DNA of 64,000 nt from an uncultured Lachnospiraceae bacterium (GTDB taxonomy: Bacteria; Bacillota; Clostridia; Lachnospirales; Lachnospiraceae): positions 1 to 64,000 of the forward strand of contig ONAZ01000013.1 of the NCBI GenBank assembly GCA_900315945.1, given 5' to 3'. This document shows, in pieces, positions 31,999-40,947 of the stretch; position 1 is the stretch's first letter, and each line of letters begins with the position of its first letter. Under the pieces are notes generated by a model. That model saw only the letters and a list, made by a program, of their open reading frames with translations, had not been told where the DNA came from and ran no database searches. A program made the translations under genes and the position numbers.

Positions 31999-34665
31999 AT
32001 GAGCAAGATACTACTTATTGATGGACATAGTATTCTTAACAGAGCATATTATGGTATACGGGGACTGTCTAATTCTAAAGGTGTTCCTACTAATGCTGTA
32101 TATGGATTTCTTAATATGATGTTTAAATATATTGAAGAAGAGAAGCCGGATTATCTGACGGTTGCCTTCGATGTAAGTGCACCAACTTTTCGTCATGAGA
32201 GATATGCAGATTATAAAGGAACAAGAAAGCCTATGGACGATGACCTTAGGGTTCAGGTACCTATGATTCAGGATATGCTAAATGCAATGGGAATTACTAT
32301 TGTTAAGAAAGCAGGCCTGGAGGCTGATGATATTCTTGGAACGATTTCTCGTATTGCAGAGAAGCAGGGAATGGATGTTACAATTCTTTCAGGTGATAGA
32401 GATTTACTTCAGCTTGCAACTAAGAAGGTTAAGATAGCAATTCCTAAGACTAGCAAAGGTGTTACAACTACTTATTACTATTATGATAAGGATGTGTATG
32501 AAGAATATCTTTGTACACCAATAGAATTTATTGATGTTAAAGCTTTAATGGGAGATTCCTCTGATAATATTCCTGGCGTTCCATCCATTGGCGAGAAGAC
32601 TGCTAAGAATATAATCAGTAAATATAAATCTATTGAAAATGCCTATGAGCACGTCGACGAGGTTAAACCGCCTAATGCATCTAAGAAGTTAAAAGAATTC
32701 TATGATCAGGCTGTTCTTTCTAAGGAACTTGCAACTATCTGCGTAACAGCAGATATTGAATATGATATAAATGATTGTAAGTATGAGAATATTTACACTA
32801 ATGAGGCATATCTTCTGTGTAAAGAATGGGAGATTAAGAGACTTCTTCCTAGGTTTGAGAATAATGTAAAAAGTCTCGATGTTCATGAATATAAGACAAT
32901 TAACAGACTAGATCAAGTTGAAAGGTTAATAGAAAGACTGTCCTTTGAAGAATATGTTGGAGTAAGCTATGTGAGATTCTCAGATGCTGATAAAGATGGG
33001 CAGATGACACTTTTTGGTGGTGATGAATTAAGGCTTGTTGCACTATCTGATAAGAAAGAATGTTATTGTATTGATTTAAGTGAAGAACTTAGCGAATCAT
33101 ACATTGTTAATGCATTGTATGACCTGTCTTCTAAGACTAATATTATTAGTTTTAATCTTAAGGATATGCTATATGATTTTACAAGTCTTAATAGAGAGAA
33201 ATGCTTTGATGTATCTGTAGCATTTTACCTTCTTGATCCTACTAAAAAGGAATATACATATGAGGATATTGCAAGTGAGTATCTTAATATGATGCTTCCA
33301 GGAAGAGAAGAACTAATCGGTAAGAAGTCGATAGCATCACAATTTGATTCTAAGAAAGAAAAGATTATTGAACTAAAATGTCATGAAGCATATGTGGCTG
33401 TTAATGGATTGCATAGTATTCTTTCTAAATTGCAGAATGAATATGAGAATCTATATTACAATATAGAGATGCCACTTCTCTATACCTTATTTGACATGGA
33501 GAGAGAAGGAATTTCTCTTGATAAAAAGGCTTTAGAAGAATATGGCCGCACATTGAATGAAAGAATAAAAGAGTTAGAGGAAAATATTTATAATCTTGCT
33601 GGAGAAGAATTTAATATTAATTCTCCAAAACAATTGGGAGAGATACTGTTTTCTGAGGATAAGTTAAATCTTCCTGGGTCTAAGAAGACAAAGTCTGGTT
33701 ATTCAACGGCAGCAGATGTATTAGAGAAACTTGCACCAGAACATGAGATAGTAAAGGATATATTAGAATATAGAGGTCTGTCTAAGCTATTTTCTACTTA
33801 CGTAGAAGGTTTAATTAAGGCGCAGAAAAGTGATGGCAAGATTCATTGCCGTTTTCAGCAAACTGTAACGGCAACAGGAAGACTATCTTGTACAGAGCCT
33901 AATCTACAGAATATACCAATTAGAATGGAACTTGGAAGAATGATACGTAAGGTATTTTATCCTCGGGAAGGATTTGTATTTGTTGATGCTGATTATTCCC
34001 AGGTAGAACTTCGAGTTCTTGCACATATGTCAGAAGATCAGGGGCTTATTGATGCATTTAACAGAGGAGACGATATTCATACAAGTACTGCAGCTAAGAT
34101 ATTTGATGTTGAACAAGAAGAAGTAACTCCGCTAATGCGCCGTACAGCTAAAGCAGTTAATTTTGGTATCGTATATGGTGAGAGTTCCTTTGGATTATCT
34201 GAGAACTTAGGTATTAGTAGAAAAGATGCAACGAAATATATTGAAGATTATTTCAAAGTCTATCCTAAGATGAAAGAGTTTCTAGATGATCTTAAGGATA
34301 AGGCTAGAGAAAAGGGATATTCAGAGACATTGCTAGGAAGAAAGCGCCCTATTGTTGAACTAAGTTCTAAGAATTACAATATAAGAAGCTTTGGTGAGAG
34401 AGTTGCTATGAATACCCCAATTCAGGGTACAGCAGCAGATATAATCAAGATTGCTATGGTAAATGTTGATAGAAGACTTAGAGAGTCTAATATGAAATCA
34501 AGACTTATATTGCAAGTTCATGATGAACTTCTTATTGAAGCAGCAAAGGAAGAGGAAGGCAAAGTATATGATATTCTAAAAGATGAGATGATGAGCGCCA
34601 TATCTCTGTCAGTACCTCTCGAAATCGATATTCATTCTGGTAATACCTGGTATGAGGCAAAATAG
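31999..34665 (+). CDS. polA: DNA polymerase I
   Basis: The 888-residue protein fills Okazaki gaps and acts in repair. It has an N-terminal 5' nuclease (residues 1-290, with AFDVSAPTFRHERYADYKG). The 3'-5' exonuclease-like middle lacks the DxE catalytic motif, as in many Firmicutes, so proofreading is probably lost. The polymerase domain (from about 490) carries VDADYSQVELRVLAHMS, RRTAKAVNFGIVYG and QVHDELLIE. AATGAAGGAG precedes the ATG. The stop is directly followed by the coaE start with no gap, the common polA-coaE pairing in Clostridia. Confidence 0.97.
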   Translation: MSKILLIDGHSILNRAYYGIRGLSNSKGVPTNAVYGFLNMMFKYIEEEKPDYLTVAFDVSAPTFRHERYADYKGTRKPMDDDLRVQVPMIQDMLNAMGITIVKKAGLEADDILGTISRIAEKQGMDVTILSGDRDLLQLATKKVKIAIPKTSKGVTTTYYYYDKDVYEEYLCTPIEFIDVKALMGDSSDNIPGVPSIGEKTAKNIISKYKSIENAYEHVDEVKPPNASKKLKEFYDQAVLSKELATICVTADIEYDINDCKYENIYTNEAYLLCKEWEIKRLLPRFENNVKSLDVHEYKTINRLDQVERLIERLSFEEYVGVSYVRFSDADKDGQMTLFGGDELRLVALSDKKECYCIDLSEELSESYIVNALYDLSSKTNIISFNLKDMLYDFTSLNREKCFDVSVAFYLLDPTKKEYTYEDIASEYLNMMLPGREELIGKKSIASQFDSKKEKIIELKCHEAYVAVNGLHSILSKLQNEYENLYYNIEMPLLYTLFDMEREGISLDKKALEEYGRTLNERIKELEENIYNLAGEEFNINSPKQLGEILFSEDKLNLPGSKKTKSGYSTAADVLEKLAPEHEIVKDILEYRGLSKLFSTYVEGLIKAQKSDGKIHCRFQQTVTATGRLSCTEPNLQNIPIRMELGRMIRKVFYPREGFVFVDADYSQVELRVLAHMSEDQGLIDAFNRGDDIHTSTAAKIFDVEQEEVTPLMRRTAKAVNFGIVYGESSFGLSENLGISRKDATKYIEDYFKVYPKMKEFLDDLKDKAREKGYSETLLGRKRPIVELSSKNYNIRSFGERVAMNTPIQGTAADIIKIAMVNVDRRLRESNMKSRLILQVHDELLIEAAKEEEGKVYDILKDEMMSAISLSVPLEIDIHSGNTWYEAK

Positions 34666-35307
34666 ATGAAGAAGATAGTAATTACAGGTGGCATAGGAGC
34701 CGGAAAGACTGCGGTACTAAAGTATTTGCAGGAAAATGTTAATTGTAAAGTCATAAGAGCTGATGATGTGGCTCACATTTTAATGGAGCCTCATGAGAAG
34801 TGCTACTATGAGATTCTTAATGCATTTCCGGAATATGATTTGTTGACATATCCTGCTCGGCAAAATTACCTAGATGACGAATCGTTAAATAATAAGGAGA
34901 ATCCTTTTGATAAAGAGAAACTATCTAAAATGATTTTCTCCGATGAAGATAACAGGAATAAACTTAATTCTATTGTTCACCCTGCTGTAAAGGAATACAT
35001 CTTAGAGGATGTACAAAGCGAAGAAGATAAGGGAGAGATAGACTATTATTTTCTTGAAGTTGCTCTTGCTATAGAAGAAGGCTATGACAGGCTATTTGAT
35101 GAGACCTGGTATATTTATGCAAGTGAAAAGACTCGCTCAAAGCGCTTAGAAATAAATCGCGGTTATTCAGAGAATAAAATTACTGATATTATGAATTCAC
35201 AACTTAGTGAAGAAGAGTACAAGTTACATGCAACCCATATAATATGTAATGACAATAGTTTAGATGAATTGTACGCTAATATAGGCAATATTTTACATTG
35301 CGACTAG
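34666..35307 (+). CDS. coaE: Dephospho-CoA kinase
   Basis: This 213-residue P-loop kinase phosphorylates dephospho-CoA to make coenzyme A. The Walker A is GGIGAGKT at residues 8-15. ADDVAH follows as the substrate-binding Asp pair, and HPAVKEY is conserved. The lid region contains RSKRLEINRGYSE. The ATG directly abuts the polA stop, so it must be translated by coupling. A hairpin terminator at 35315 ends the unit. The sequence is somewhat longer and more acidic than typical CoaE but complete. Confidence 0.92.
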   Translation: MKKIVITGGIGAGKTAVLKYLQENVNCKVIRADDVAHILMEPHEKCYYEILNAFPEYDLLTYPARQNYLDDESLNNKENPFDKEKLSKMIFSDEDNRNKLNSIVHPAVKEYILEDVQSEEDKGEIDYYFLEVALAIEEGYDRLFDETWYIYASEKTRSKRLEINRGYSENKITDIMNSQLSEEEYKLHATHIICNDNSLDELYANIGNILHCD

Positions 35308-35314
35308 TCTAATG

Positions 35315-35354
35315 AAATGGTATAATAACTAAGGTTTTATACCATTTTGTTTTT
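35315..35354 (+). terminator. Intrinsic terminator after coaE
   Basis: AAATGGTATA (35315-35324) pairs perfectly with TATACCATTT (35338-35347), followed by a T-rich tract. Confidence 0.8.
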
Positions 35355-35412
35355 GCTTATTTTAATAATAATATACATTAATTAGAATTATATTTACTAT
35401 AGGAGACTAAAT

Positions 35413-37713
35413 ATGGCTACTATTGATAAAGATTATGTGTTTGGTTTAGATATTGGAACAAGAAATGTAGTTGGAACTGTTGGCTACAATGATGACGAAG
35501 GATTCCATGTAATTGCACAATATAGTGAAGAACATGATTCTAGAGCCATGATTGATGGTCAGATTCATGATATTAACAGAGTCTCTAAGACTATTGAAAA
35601 TGTTAAAAAATCTCTTGAAGATAAGATTAAGATGGAGCTTACTGAAGTATGTATAGCTGCAGCTGGTCGTGTACTTCGCACTATTACTACAAGGGTTGCC
35701 ATTGATTATGATGAAGAGACTGTTGTAAGTGGTGAAGACTTACATACACTTGATTTAATTGGTGTTGACCAGGCTCAGAAGATTCTTAAAGAGAATGAAG
35801 AAGAGAAATTTAAATTCTACTGTGTAGGTTACTCTGTTATGAAATATTATCTTAATGGGGAGCTCTTTACATCTCTTGAAGGACATAAGGCTAATAAGAT
35901 TGAAGAAGTAATTATTGTAACATTTCTTCCAGAAGATGTTGTTGATGGATTATACTCTGCTGTAGAGAAAGCTGGGCTTAAGGTTGCAAACCTTACGTTA
36001 GAGCCTATAGCTGCTATTAATGTGGCAATTCCAGAGAGCTTTAGAATGCTTAATATCGCACTTGTTGATGTTGGCGCTGGTACAAGCGATATCTGTATTA
36101 CAAGAGATGGAAGCATTATTGCTTACGGTATGATTCCTTATGCAGGTGATGAACTTACAGAAGCAATTGTACATGAGTATCTTGTTGATTTTGCAACTGC
36201 TGAAGTTATTAAGAAGACATCTTCTGAAGAGAAGGAAGTAACCTTTGATGATATTATGGGGCTTAGCCATACAATTCCATCTAAGGATGTATGGAAATTA
36301 GTTGAGCCTATTGAGCAGAAGATGGCAAATGCTGTTGCCGAGAAGATAATTGAATTAAATGGTGATAAAGCTGTATCTGCAGCCTTTGTTGTAGGTGGTG
36401 GCGGAAGAGTGCATGGATTTACTGATGCTCTAGCTAAGAAGCTTGATATTGTTAAAGAACGTGTTGCTATTCGTGGCGAAGAAGTAATGAAGAATATAAT
36501 CTTTGAATCGAATGATCTTACTAAAGATTCTCTTATAGTAACACCTATTGGAATTTGCCTTAACTATTATGAGCAGAAGAATAACTTTATAATGATTCAT
36601 TTTAATGACGAGATGATGAAGTTATATGACAATGGTCATCTTACTGTTGTTGATGCTGCAATGCAGGCAGGATGGGATACTGATGAATTATTCCCTCGTC
36701 GAGGCAAAGAGATACACTATACCATTAATGGTACAGCGAAAATGATTCGTGGTGAGGAAGGTGAGTCTGCTGTTGTTAAGATGAACGATAGTATTGTGGG
36801 ACTTAATACACCACTAGAACCTAATTGCTATATTACGATTGAAGCATCTACAGAAGGTGGAAAAGCTAATTGCACTATTGAACAATTAGAGGAGTTTACA
36901 TCTTCTACAATTGATTTCTTTGTATCTGGCAATAAGATAACATGTCCTAAGTTTGTAGAAGTTAATGGTTCTCTTGAGCCAGGAAGCTACGAAATCAAAG
37001 AAGGGGATGTTATAGAGACTAGAAGTTTTTATACAGTAGGTCAGATAGCAGAATTTATGGATGTAGAGATTGATGATAATCATAGCATCCTTGTAAATGG
37101 TAGAGAATCAGATAAGAATACACTTGTATATGAGAATTTCGATGTTGACTGGACCTTAACTGGATATGGTGCCACAGAAGGTGAAGGCGGAGATACAATT
37201 GTTGGTAATATGTCAGAGGCTCCAGAAGAAGTTAAGAATAGAAATGATTCTGCTGAAGTAATCGATGTTGATTCGAACAATGAAGACTCTATAGACGAAT
37301 ATGATGAAACAGTAGATGAATTAGCAGAAGATGATGATTCGCAAGAGGATACTAAGAAAGAAGAATTAAATAAAGCTATTGCAGAAGCAATAGAAGATGC
37401 TAATTCTGATGAGGATCCTCTAGAAATAAAGTCTTCTGAAATCGATTCTGTTGTGGATGAAATTATTGAGGATGCATCCTCGAACGTCAATGAGATACCT
37501 ATTCCTCTTAATGTAATAATTAATAAGGAACCTGTTACATTAACAGGAAAGAGTAAGTATGTATTCGTTGATATCTTTGATTTTATAGATTTTGATACTA
37601 GAGATAGTAGGGGCAGAGCTATTGTTACGCTGATAAATGGTGAACGTTGTGGCTACTCTGACAGACTTAAAGCTGGAGATAAGATCGATATTTATTGGCA
37701 GGAATTAAAATAG
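35413..37713 (+). CDS. FtsA-like actin-fold ATPase with long C-terminal extension
   Basis: This 766-residue protein begins with an FtsA/PilM-type actin fold (residues 1-390). VFGLDIGTRNVVGTVG is the phosphate-1 loop, ALVDVGAGTSDICI phosphate-2, and FVVGGGGRVHGF the adenosine motif. FtsA itself is about 400-450 residues. The extra C-terminal 370 residues include two beta-rich segments near 500-590 and 700-766 that look like small ubiquitin/beta-grasp modules. They are separated by a very acidic linker (about 595-690). The classical C-terminal amphipathic membrane helix of FtsA is not seen. It may act in cytoskeleton or division, but substrate and partners are unknown. Confidence 0.8.
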   Translation: MATIDKDYVFGLDIGTRNVVGTVGYNDDEGFHVIAQYSEEHDSRAMIDGQIHDINRVSKTIENVKKSLEDKIKMELTEVCIAAAGRVLRTITTRVAIDYDEETVVSGEDLHTLDLIGVDQAQKILKENEEEKFKFYCVGYSVMKYYLNGELFTSLEGHKANKIEEVIIVTFLPEDVVDGLYSAVEKAGLKVANLTLEPIAAINVAIPESFRMLNIALVDVGAGTSDICITRDGSIIAYGMIPYAGDELTEAIVHEYLVDFATAEVIKKTSSEEKEVTFDDIMGLSHTIPSKDVWKLVEPIEQKMANAVAEKIIELNGDKAVSAAFVVGGGGRVHGFTDALAKKLDIVKERVAIRGEEVMKNIIFESNDLTKDSLIVTPIGICLNYYEQKNNFIMIHFNDEMMKLYDNGHLTVVDAAMQAGWDTDELFPRRGKEIHYTINGTAKMIRGEEGESAVVKMNDSIVGLNTPLEPNCYITIEASTEGGKANCTIEQLEEFTSSTIDFFVSGNKITCPKFVEVNGSLEPGSYEIKEGDVIETRSFYTVGQIAEFMDVEIDDNHSILVNGRESDKNTLVYENFDVDWTLTGYGATEGEGGDTIVGNMSEAPEEVKNRNDSAEVIDVDSNNEDSIDEYDETVDELAEDDDSQEDTKKEELNKAIAEAIEDANSDEDPLEIKSSEIDSVVDEIIEDASSNVNEIPIPLNVIINKEPVTLTGKSKYVFVDIFDFIDFDTRDSRGRAIVTLINGERCGYSDRLKAGDKIDIYWQELK

Positions 37714-37766
37714 AATAGTAACTTGGATAATATGTATTTTGTCATATTGTAAAGGATACAAATCAT

Positions 37767-38564
37767 ATGGAAATGTTTTCTATCGCATCAAGTAGTAGTG
37801 GTAATTGTATCTGTGTAGGTACTGAGGAATATCATGTGTTAATTGATGTTGGAATAACTGGAAAGAAAATAGAAGAGGGATTAAATAAATATGGCCTTAG
37901 CGGTTCGGACATTAAGGCTATATTAATTACACATGAACACGGAGATCATATTAAGAGTCTTGGTGTTATGTCAAGAAAATATCATCTGCCTATTTATACT
38001 ACAAAGGGTACCTGGAGTGGAGTTCTAGATTGTAAGAGCCTTGGTAAAATAGATACAAGCCTTTTTCATGAAGTCCATTATGATGAAACATTTAAAATTG
38101 GACCACTTACAATTAATCCAATTAAGGTAAGTCATGATACTAATGAGCCAGTAGCCTATGTTGTGTCAGGCGATGAAAGAAGAGTTGCCGTAATTACTGA
38201 TCTTGGTAAATACGATGATTATATTGTCGATAATTTGCAGGATCTGGATGCTATTCTTCTTGAGGCAAATTATGATTACAATATGCTTCAGGTTGGCAAA
38301 TATGAGCCCTGGCTTAAGAGAAGAGTCAATGGCGATACAGGACATTTGTCTAATGAAATGTCTGGACAGCTTCTCTGTCGTATAGCAGGAGATAAGCTTA
38401 AAACTGTGTTGCTTGGACATATGAGTAAAGAGAATAATGTGCCAGAACTTGCTTATGAAGCAGTGCGTTGTGAGGTGAAGCTTAGCGATACGCCATATGA
38501 ACCAGAGGACTTTAGAATAATATGTGCTCCAAGATATGAGACGTCAGAGAAAGTAGTTGTGTAA
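37767..38564 (+). CDS. Metallo-beta-lactamase-fold hydrolase, WalJ/YycJ type
   Basis: The 265-residue protein has SSSGNC at residues 7-12 and the metal motif THEHGDH (near residue 57). The family is annotated as a 5'-3' DNA exonuclease and is linked to wall/division control in Firmicutes through the walRK operon. Here it stands downstream of the FtsA-like gene without walRK. A compact hairpin follows the stop. Confidence 0.9.
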   Translation: MEMFSIASSSSGNCICVGTEEYHVLIDVGITGKKIEEGLNKYGLSGSDIKAILITHEHGDHIKSLGVMSRKYHLPIYTTKGTWSGVLDCKSLGKIDTSLFHEVHYDETFKIGPLTINPIKVSHDTNEPVAYVVSGDERRVAVITDLGKYDDYIVDNLQDLDAILLEANYDYNMLQVGKYEPWLKRRVNGDTGHLSNEMSGQLLCRIAGDKLKTVLLGHMSKENNVPELAYEAVRCEVKLSDTPYEPEDFRIICAPRYETSEKVVV

Positions 38565-38572
38565 CGTAATAT

Positions 38573-38596
38573 GTCCCAGAAATGGGACACTTTTAT
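38573..38596 (+). terminator. Short hairpin terminator
   Basis: GTCCCA (38573-38578) and TGGGAC (38583-38588) enclose GAAA, followed by ACTTTTATT. The stem is short and the T tract imperfect, so termination may be partial. Confidence 0.55.
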
Positions 38597-38626
38597 TAGA
38601 GATAATATATAGAAAAAGAGGTTGCT

Positions 38627-38899
38627 ATGGATAAAATAATTATTACAGTAGTTGGAAAAGATACAGTTGGTATTATTGCAAAAGTATGCACTTACCTTGC
38701 AGATGTTAATATTAATATATTAGATATTTCCCAGACAATCGTATCTGGATATTTTAATATGATGATGGTAGCAGATAGATCAAAAGCCAATGTGGATTTT
38801 GATAAGTTTCAAGAAGAGCTGGATAAGCTTGGAGAAGAAATAGGCGTGGAAATAAAGTGCCAAAGAGAAGAAATCTTCGAAATGATGCATAGAATATGA
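38627..38899 (+). CDS. ACT domain protein (UPF0237 type)
   Basis: This 90-residue single ACT domain has IITVVGKDTVGIIAKVCTYLADVNINILDIS at the N-terminus. The ACT fold binds amino acids or other small ligands and often dimerises. In many Clostridia this short protein is encoded next to the PFL/UPF0210 protein, as here, which suggests joint function in an unknown amino-acid-related process. GAGG lies before the ATG. Confidence 0.92.
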   Translation: MDKIIITVVGKDTVGIIAKVCTYLADVNINILDISQTIVSGYFNMMMVADRSKANVDFDKFQEELDKLGEEIGVEIKCQREEIFEMMHRI

Positions 38900-38974
38900 T
38901 TTATTTCTGACATAAGTTTCAGAGAATAATATCCTATTTGCAAATGATATTTAAGATATATAACGAGGTTACAA

Positions 38975-40339
38975 ATGATTAATAATAGAGAAGTTCTTGA
39001 AACTAATAAGATGATTGAGAAGGATAATCTTGATGTTAGAACTATTACCATTGGTATTAGCCTTCTTAGTTGCATGACAAGTGATATTAATGAACTTAAT
39101 AATAATATATATAACAAGATTACAACTGTGGCTTCTAAGCTTGATGAAACAGCTGTAAAAATTGAGAAAGAATATGGCATTCCTATTGTCAATAGAAGAA
39201 TAGCTGTAACACCTATTGGAATTGTGGGATCAAGTGCTTGCAAAAGCATTGATGATTACGTATCTATAGCTAAAACCTTAGATAGAGCTGCTGATAAAGT
39301 GGGGGCTGATTTGATAGGAGGATTTTCTGCTCTTGTTAGTGAGGGTATGACTGCTTCTGATGAAATGCTTATTAAATCAATTCCCCAGGCTTTAACAAAT
39401 ACTAATAGAGTTTGCTCATCTATTAATCTTGGCTCTACAAAAGATGGAATCAATATGGATGCAGTAAGACTTATGGGAGAAACTTTACTAGAAGTTGCAA
39501 ACCTTAGTAAAGATAGAGATTCAGTAGATTGTATGAAACTTGTTGTATTCTGTAATGCTCCAGATAACAATCCTTTTATGGCAGGAGCATTTCATGGAAT
39601 AACAGGTGGCGACGCTGTAATTAATGTTGGAGTATCAGGTCCGGGAGTAGTAAGAAAAGCACTAGAATCTGTTAGAGGTGAGAGTTTCGAAGTTCTATGT
39701 GAAAAGATTAAAACAACTGCCTTCAAGGTAACAAGAGTAGGACAATTAGTTGCAAAAGAAGCTTCTAAGATGCTTGATATTCCATTTGGAATAGTTGATT
39801 TATCTCTAGCACCAACGCCAGCAATTGGTGATTCTGTAGCAGATATATTGTGTGAGATAGGACTTGAATATGCAGGTGCACCAGGAACTACTGCAGCCCT
39901 TGCGCTTCTTAATGATCAGGTTAAGAAGGGGGGAGTTATGGCTTCATCTTATGTTGGAGGATTATCAGGCGCATTTATTCCAGTATCAGAAGATCAAGGT
40001 ATGATTAATGCCGCAGAAGCAGGTGCAATTACACTTGAGAAGTTAGAAGCTATGACTTGTGTATGTTCTGTTGGACTAGATATGATTGCAATTCCTGGTT
40101 CTACCAAAGCTACAACAATATCTGGAATTATTGCAGATGAGATGGCTTTGGGTATGATTAACCAGAAGACTACGGCTGTTCGTCTTATTCCTGTAATAGG
40201 AAAAGATGTGGGAGATACAGTAGAATTTGGTGGGCTATTTGGATATGCTCCAATTATGCCAGTAAACAAGTTCTCTTGCGATGATTTTGTAAATCGTAAG
40301 GGACGAATCCCTGCGCCAATTCATAGTTTTAAGAATTAG
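38975..40339 (+). CDS. PFL family protein (UPF0210/DUF711)
   Basis: The 454-residue protein belongs to the UPF0210 family related in fold to pyruvate formate-lyase/ribonucleotide reductase barrels. It lacks a recognisable glycyl-radical motif. Glycine-rich stretches are conserved ([60 protein letters not shown]). Function is unknown. It follows the ACT protein by 75 bases in the usual pair. Its 3' end is followed by the palindromic element X2, whose head contains a good terminator. Confidence 0.9.
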   Translation: MINNREVLETNKMIEKDNLDVRTITIGISLLSCMTSDINELNNNIYNKITTVASKLDETAVKIEKEYGIPIVNRRIAVTPIGIVGSSACKSIDDYVSIAKTLDRAADKVGADLIGGFSALVSEGMTASDEMLIKSIPQALTNTNRVCSSINLGSTKDGINMDAVRLMGETLLEVANLSKDRDSVDCMKLVVFCNAPDNNPFMAGAFHGITGGDAVINVGVSGPGVVRKALESVRGESFEVLCEKIKTTAFKVTRVGQLVAKEASKMLDIPFGIVDLSLAPTPAIGDSVADILCEIGLEYAGAPGTTAALALLNDQVKKGGVMASSYVGGLSGAFIPVSEDQGMINAAEAGAITLEKLEAMTCVCSVGLDMIAIPGSTKATTISGIIADEMALGMINQKTTAVRLIPVIGKDVGDTVEFGGLFGYAPIMPVNKFSCDDFVNRKGRIPAPIHSFKN

Positions 40340-40342
40340 AGA

Positions 40343-40606
40343 GTATATTAAAAGCGAGAACTGCTAGCATATAGTACATTCTCATACAGGTGCATTTTCG
40401 CTAAGTATATGTAAGCAATTGGAATTAGTTGCTATTATAATTATGACGAAAATCGGTGCTCAATCCGTCATCCAGACGGTTCGCACCTAAGCCCGACATC
40501 CATGTCGGGCTTTTTTCTCATGTATACCAATTGCCAACATATACTATAGCTCAATGCAAATAGTATGAGAACGCACTACATGCTAGAAGTTCTCTCTTTA
40601 ATATAC
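40343..40606. repeat. Long palindromic repeat family, copy X2 (head in minus orientation)
   Basis: The arms are about 90 bases. GTATATTAAAAGCGAGAACTGC, CTAGCATATAGTAC and TTCTCATAC on the left are matched imperfectly by their complements on the right. The head (40443-40516, read on the minus strand) has CCCGACA/TGTCGGG, then GGTGC/GCACC enclosing CCGTC/GACGG, then CACCGATTTTCGTCAT. It shares TTACATATACTT-GCGAA with X3 and the terminal GCACTACAT with X1. No gene is present in this stretch. Confidence 0.8.
40490..40516 (+). terminator. Terminator formed by the head of X2, serving the PFL gene
   Basis: AGCCCGACAT (40490-40499) and ATGTCGGGCT (40502-40511) form a 10-bp stem followed by six T residues on the + strand. 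This should end transcription from the ACT-PFL genes. Confidence 0.8.
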
Positions 40607-40654
40607 AGCTAACTACTTATAATTACAGAGCAGCTTGATAGTGAGGGCTTCGTA

Positions 40655-40945
40655 GCAGGCTGGTGGGAGTGATAAAGGAGTGGGGAGTGAATGATTGTGA
40701 GTCTTGTACAATTTGCGTCGAGCTGTAGTATATGTTAGTAACTGTATAATTAAGAAAAAATCCCGACATGGATGTCGGGATTAGGGGCGAACCGCCTGGA
40801 TGGCGGGTTGAGCACCGATTTTCGTCATATGGTCTATTAATATGATACTACAGTTACTTACATATACTTGGCGAAGATGCATCTGTACAAGGCTTGCAAA
40901 CATTCACTCCCCACCTTGTACTTATCTCACCAGCCTACGGCTGCA
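40655..40945. repeat. Long palindromic repeat family, copy X3 (head in plus orientation)
   Basis: Imperfect inverted arms include AGGCTGGTG, GTGGGGAGTGAATG, a CTTGTACA-like stretch and AGTATATGTTAGTAACTGTA with their complements on the right; weaker pairing may run from 40630 to 40970. The head (40755-40832) has CCCGACAT/ATGTCGGG, then GGGGC/GCACC (one mismatch) around CCGCC/GGCGG, then CACCGATTTTCGTCATATG. It is inverted relative to X2. Together they fill the 600-base gap and form the 3' region of the ABC-F gene. Confidence 0.8.
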
Positions 40946-40947
40946 TC

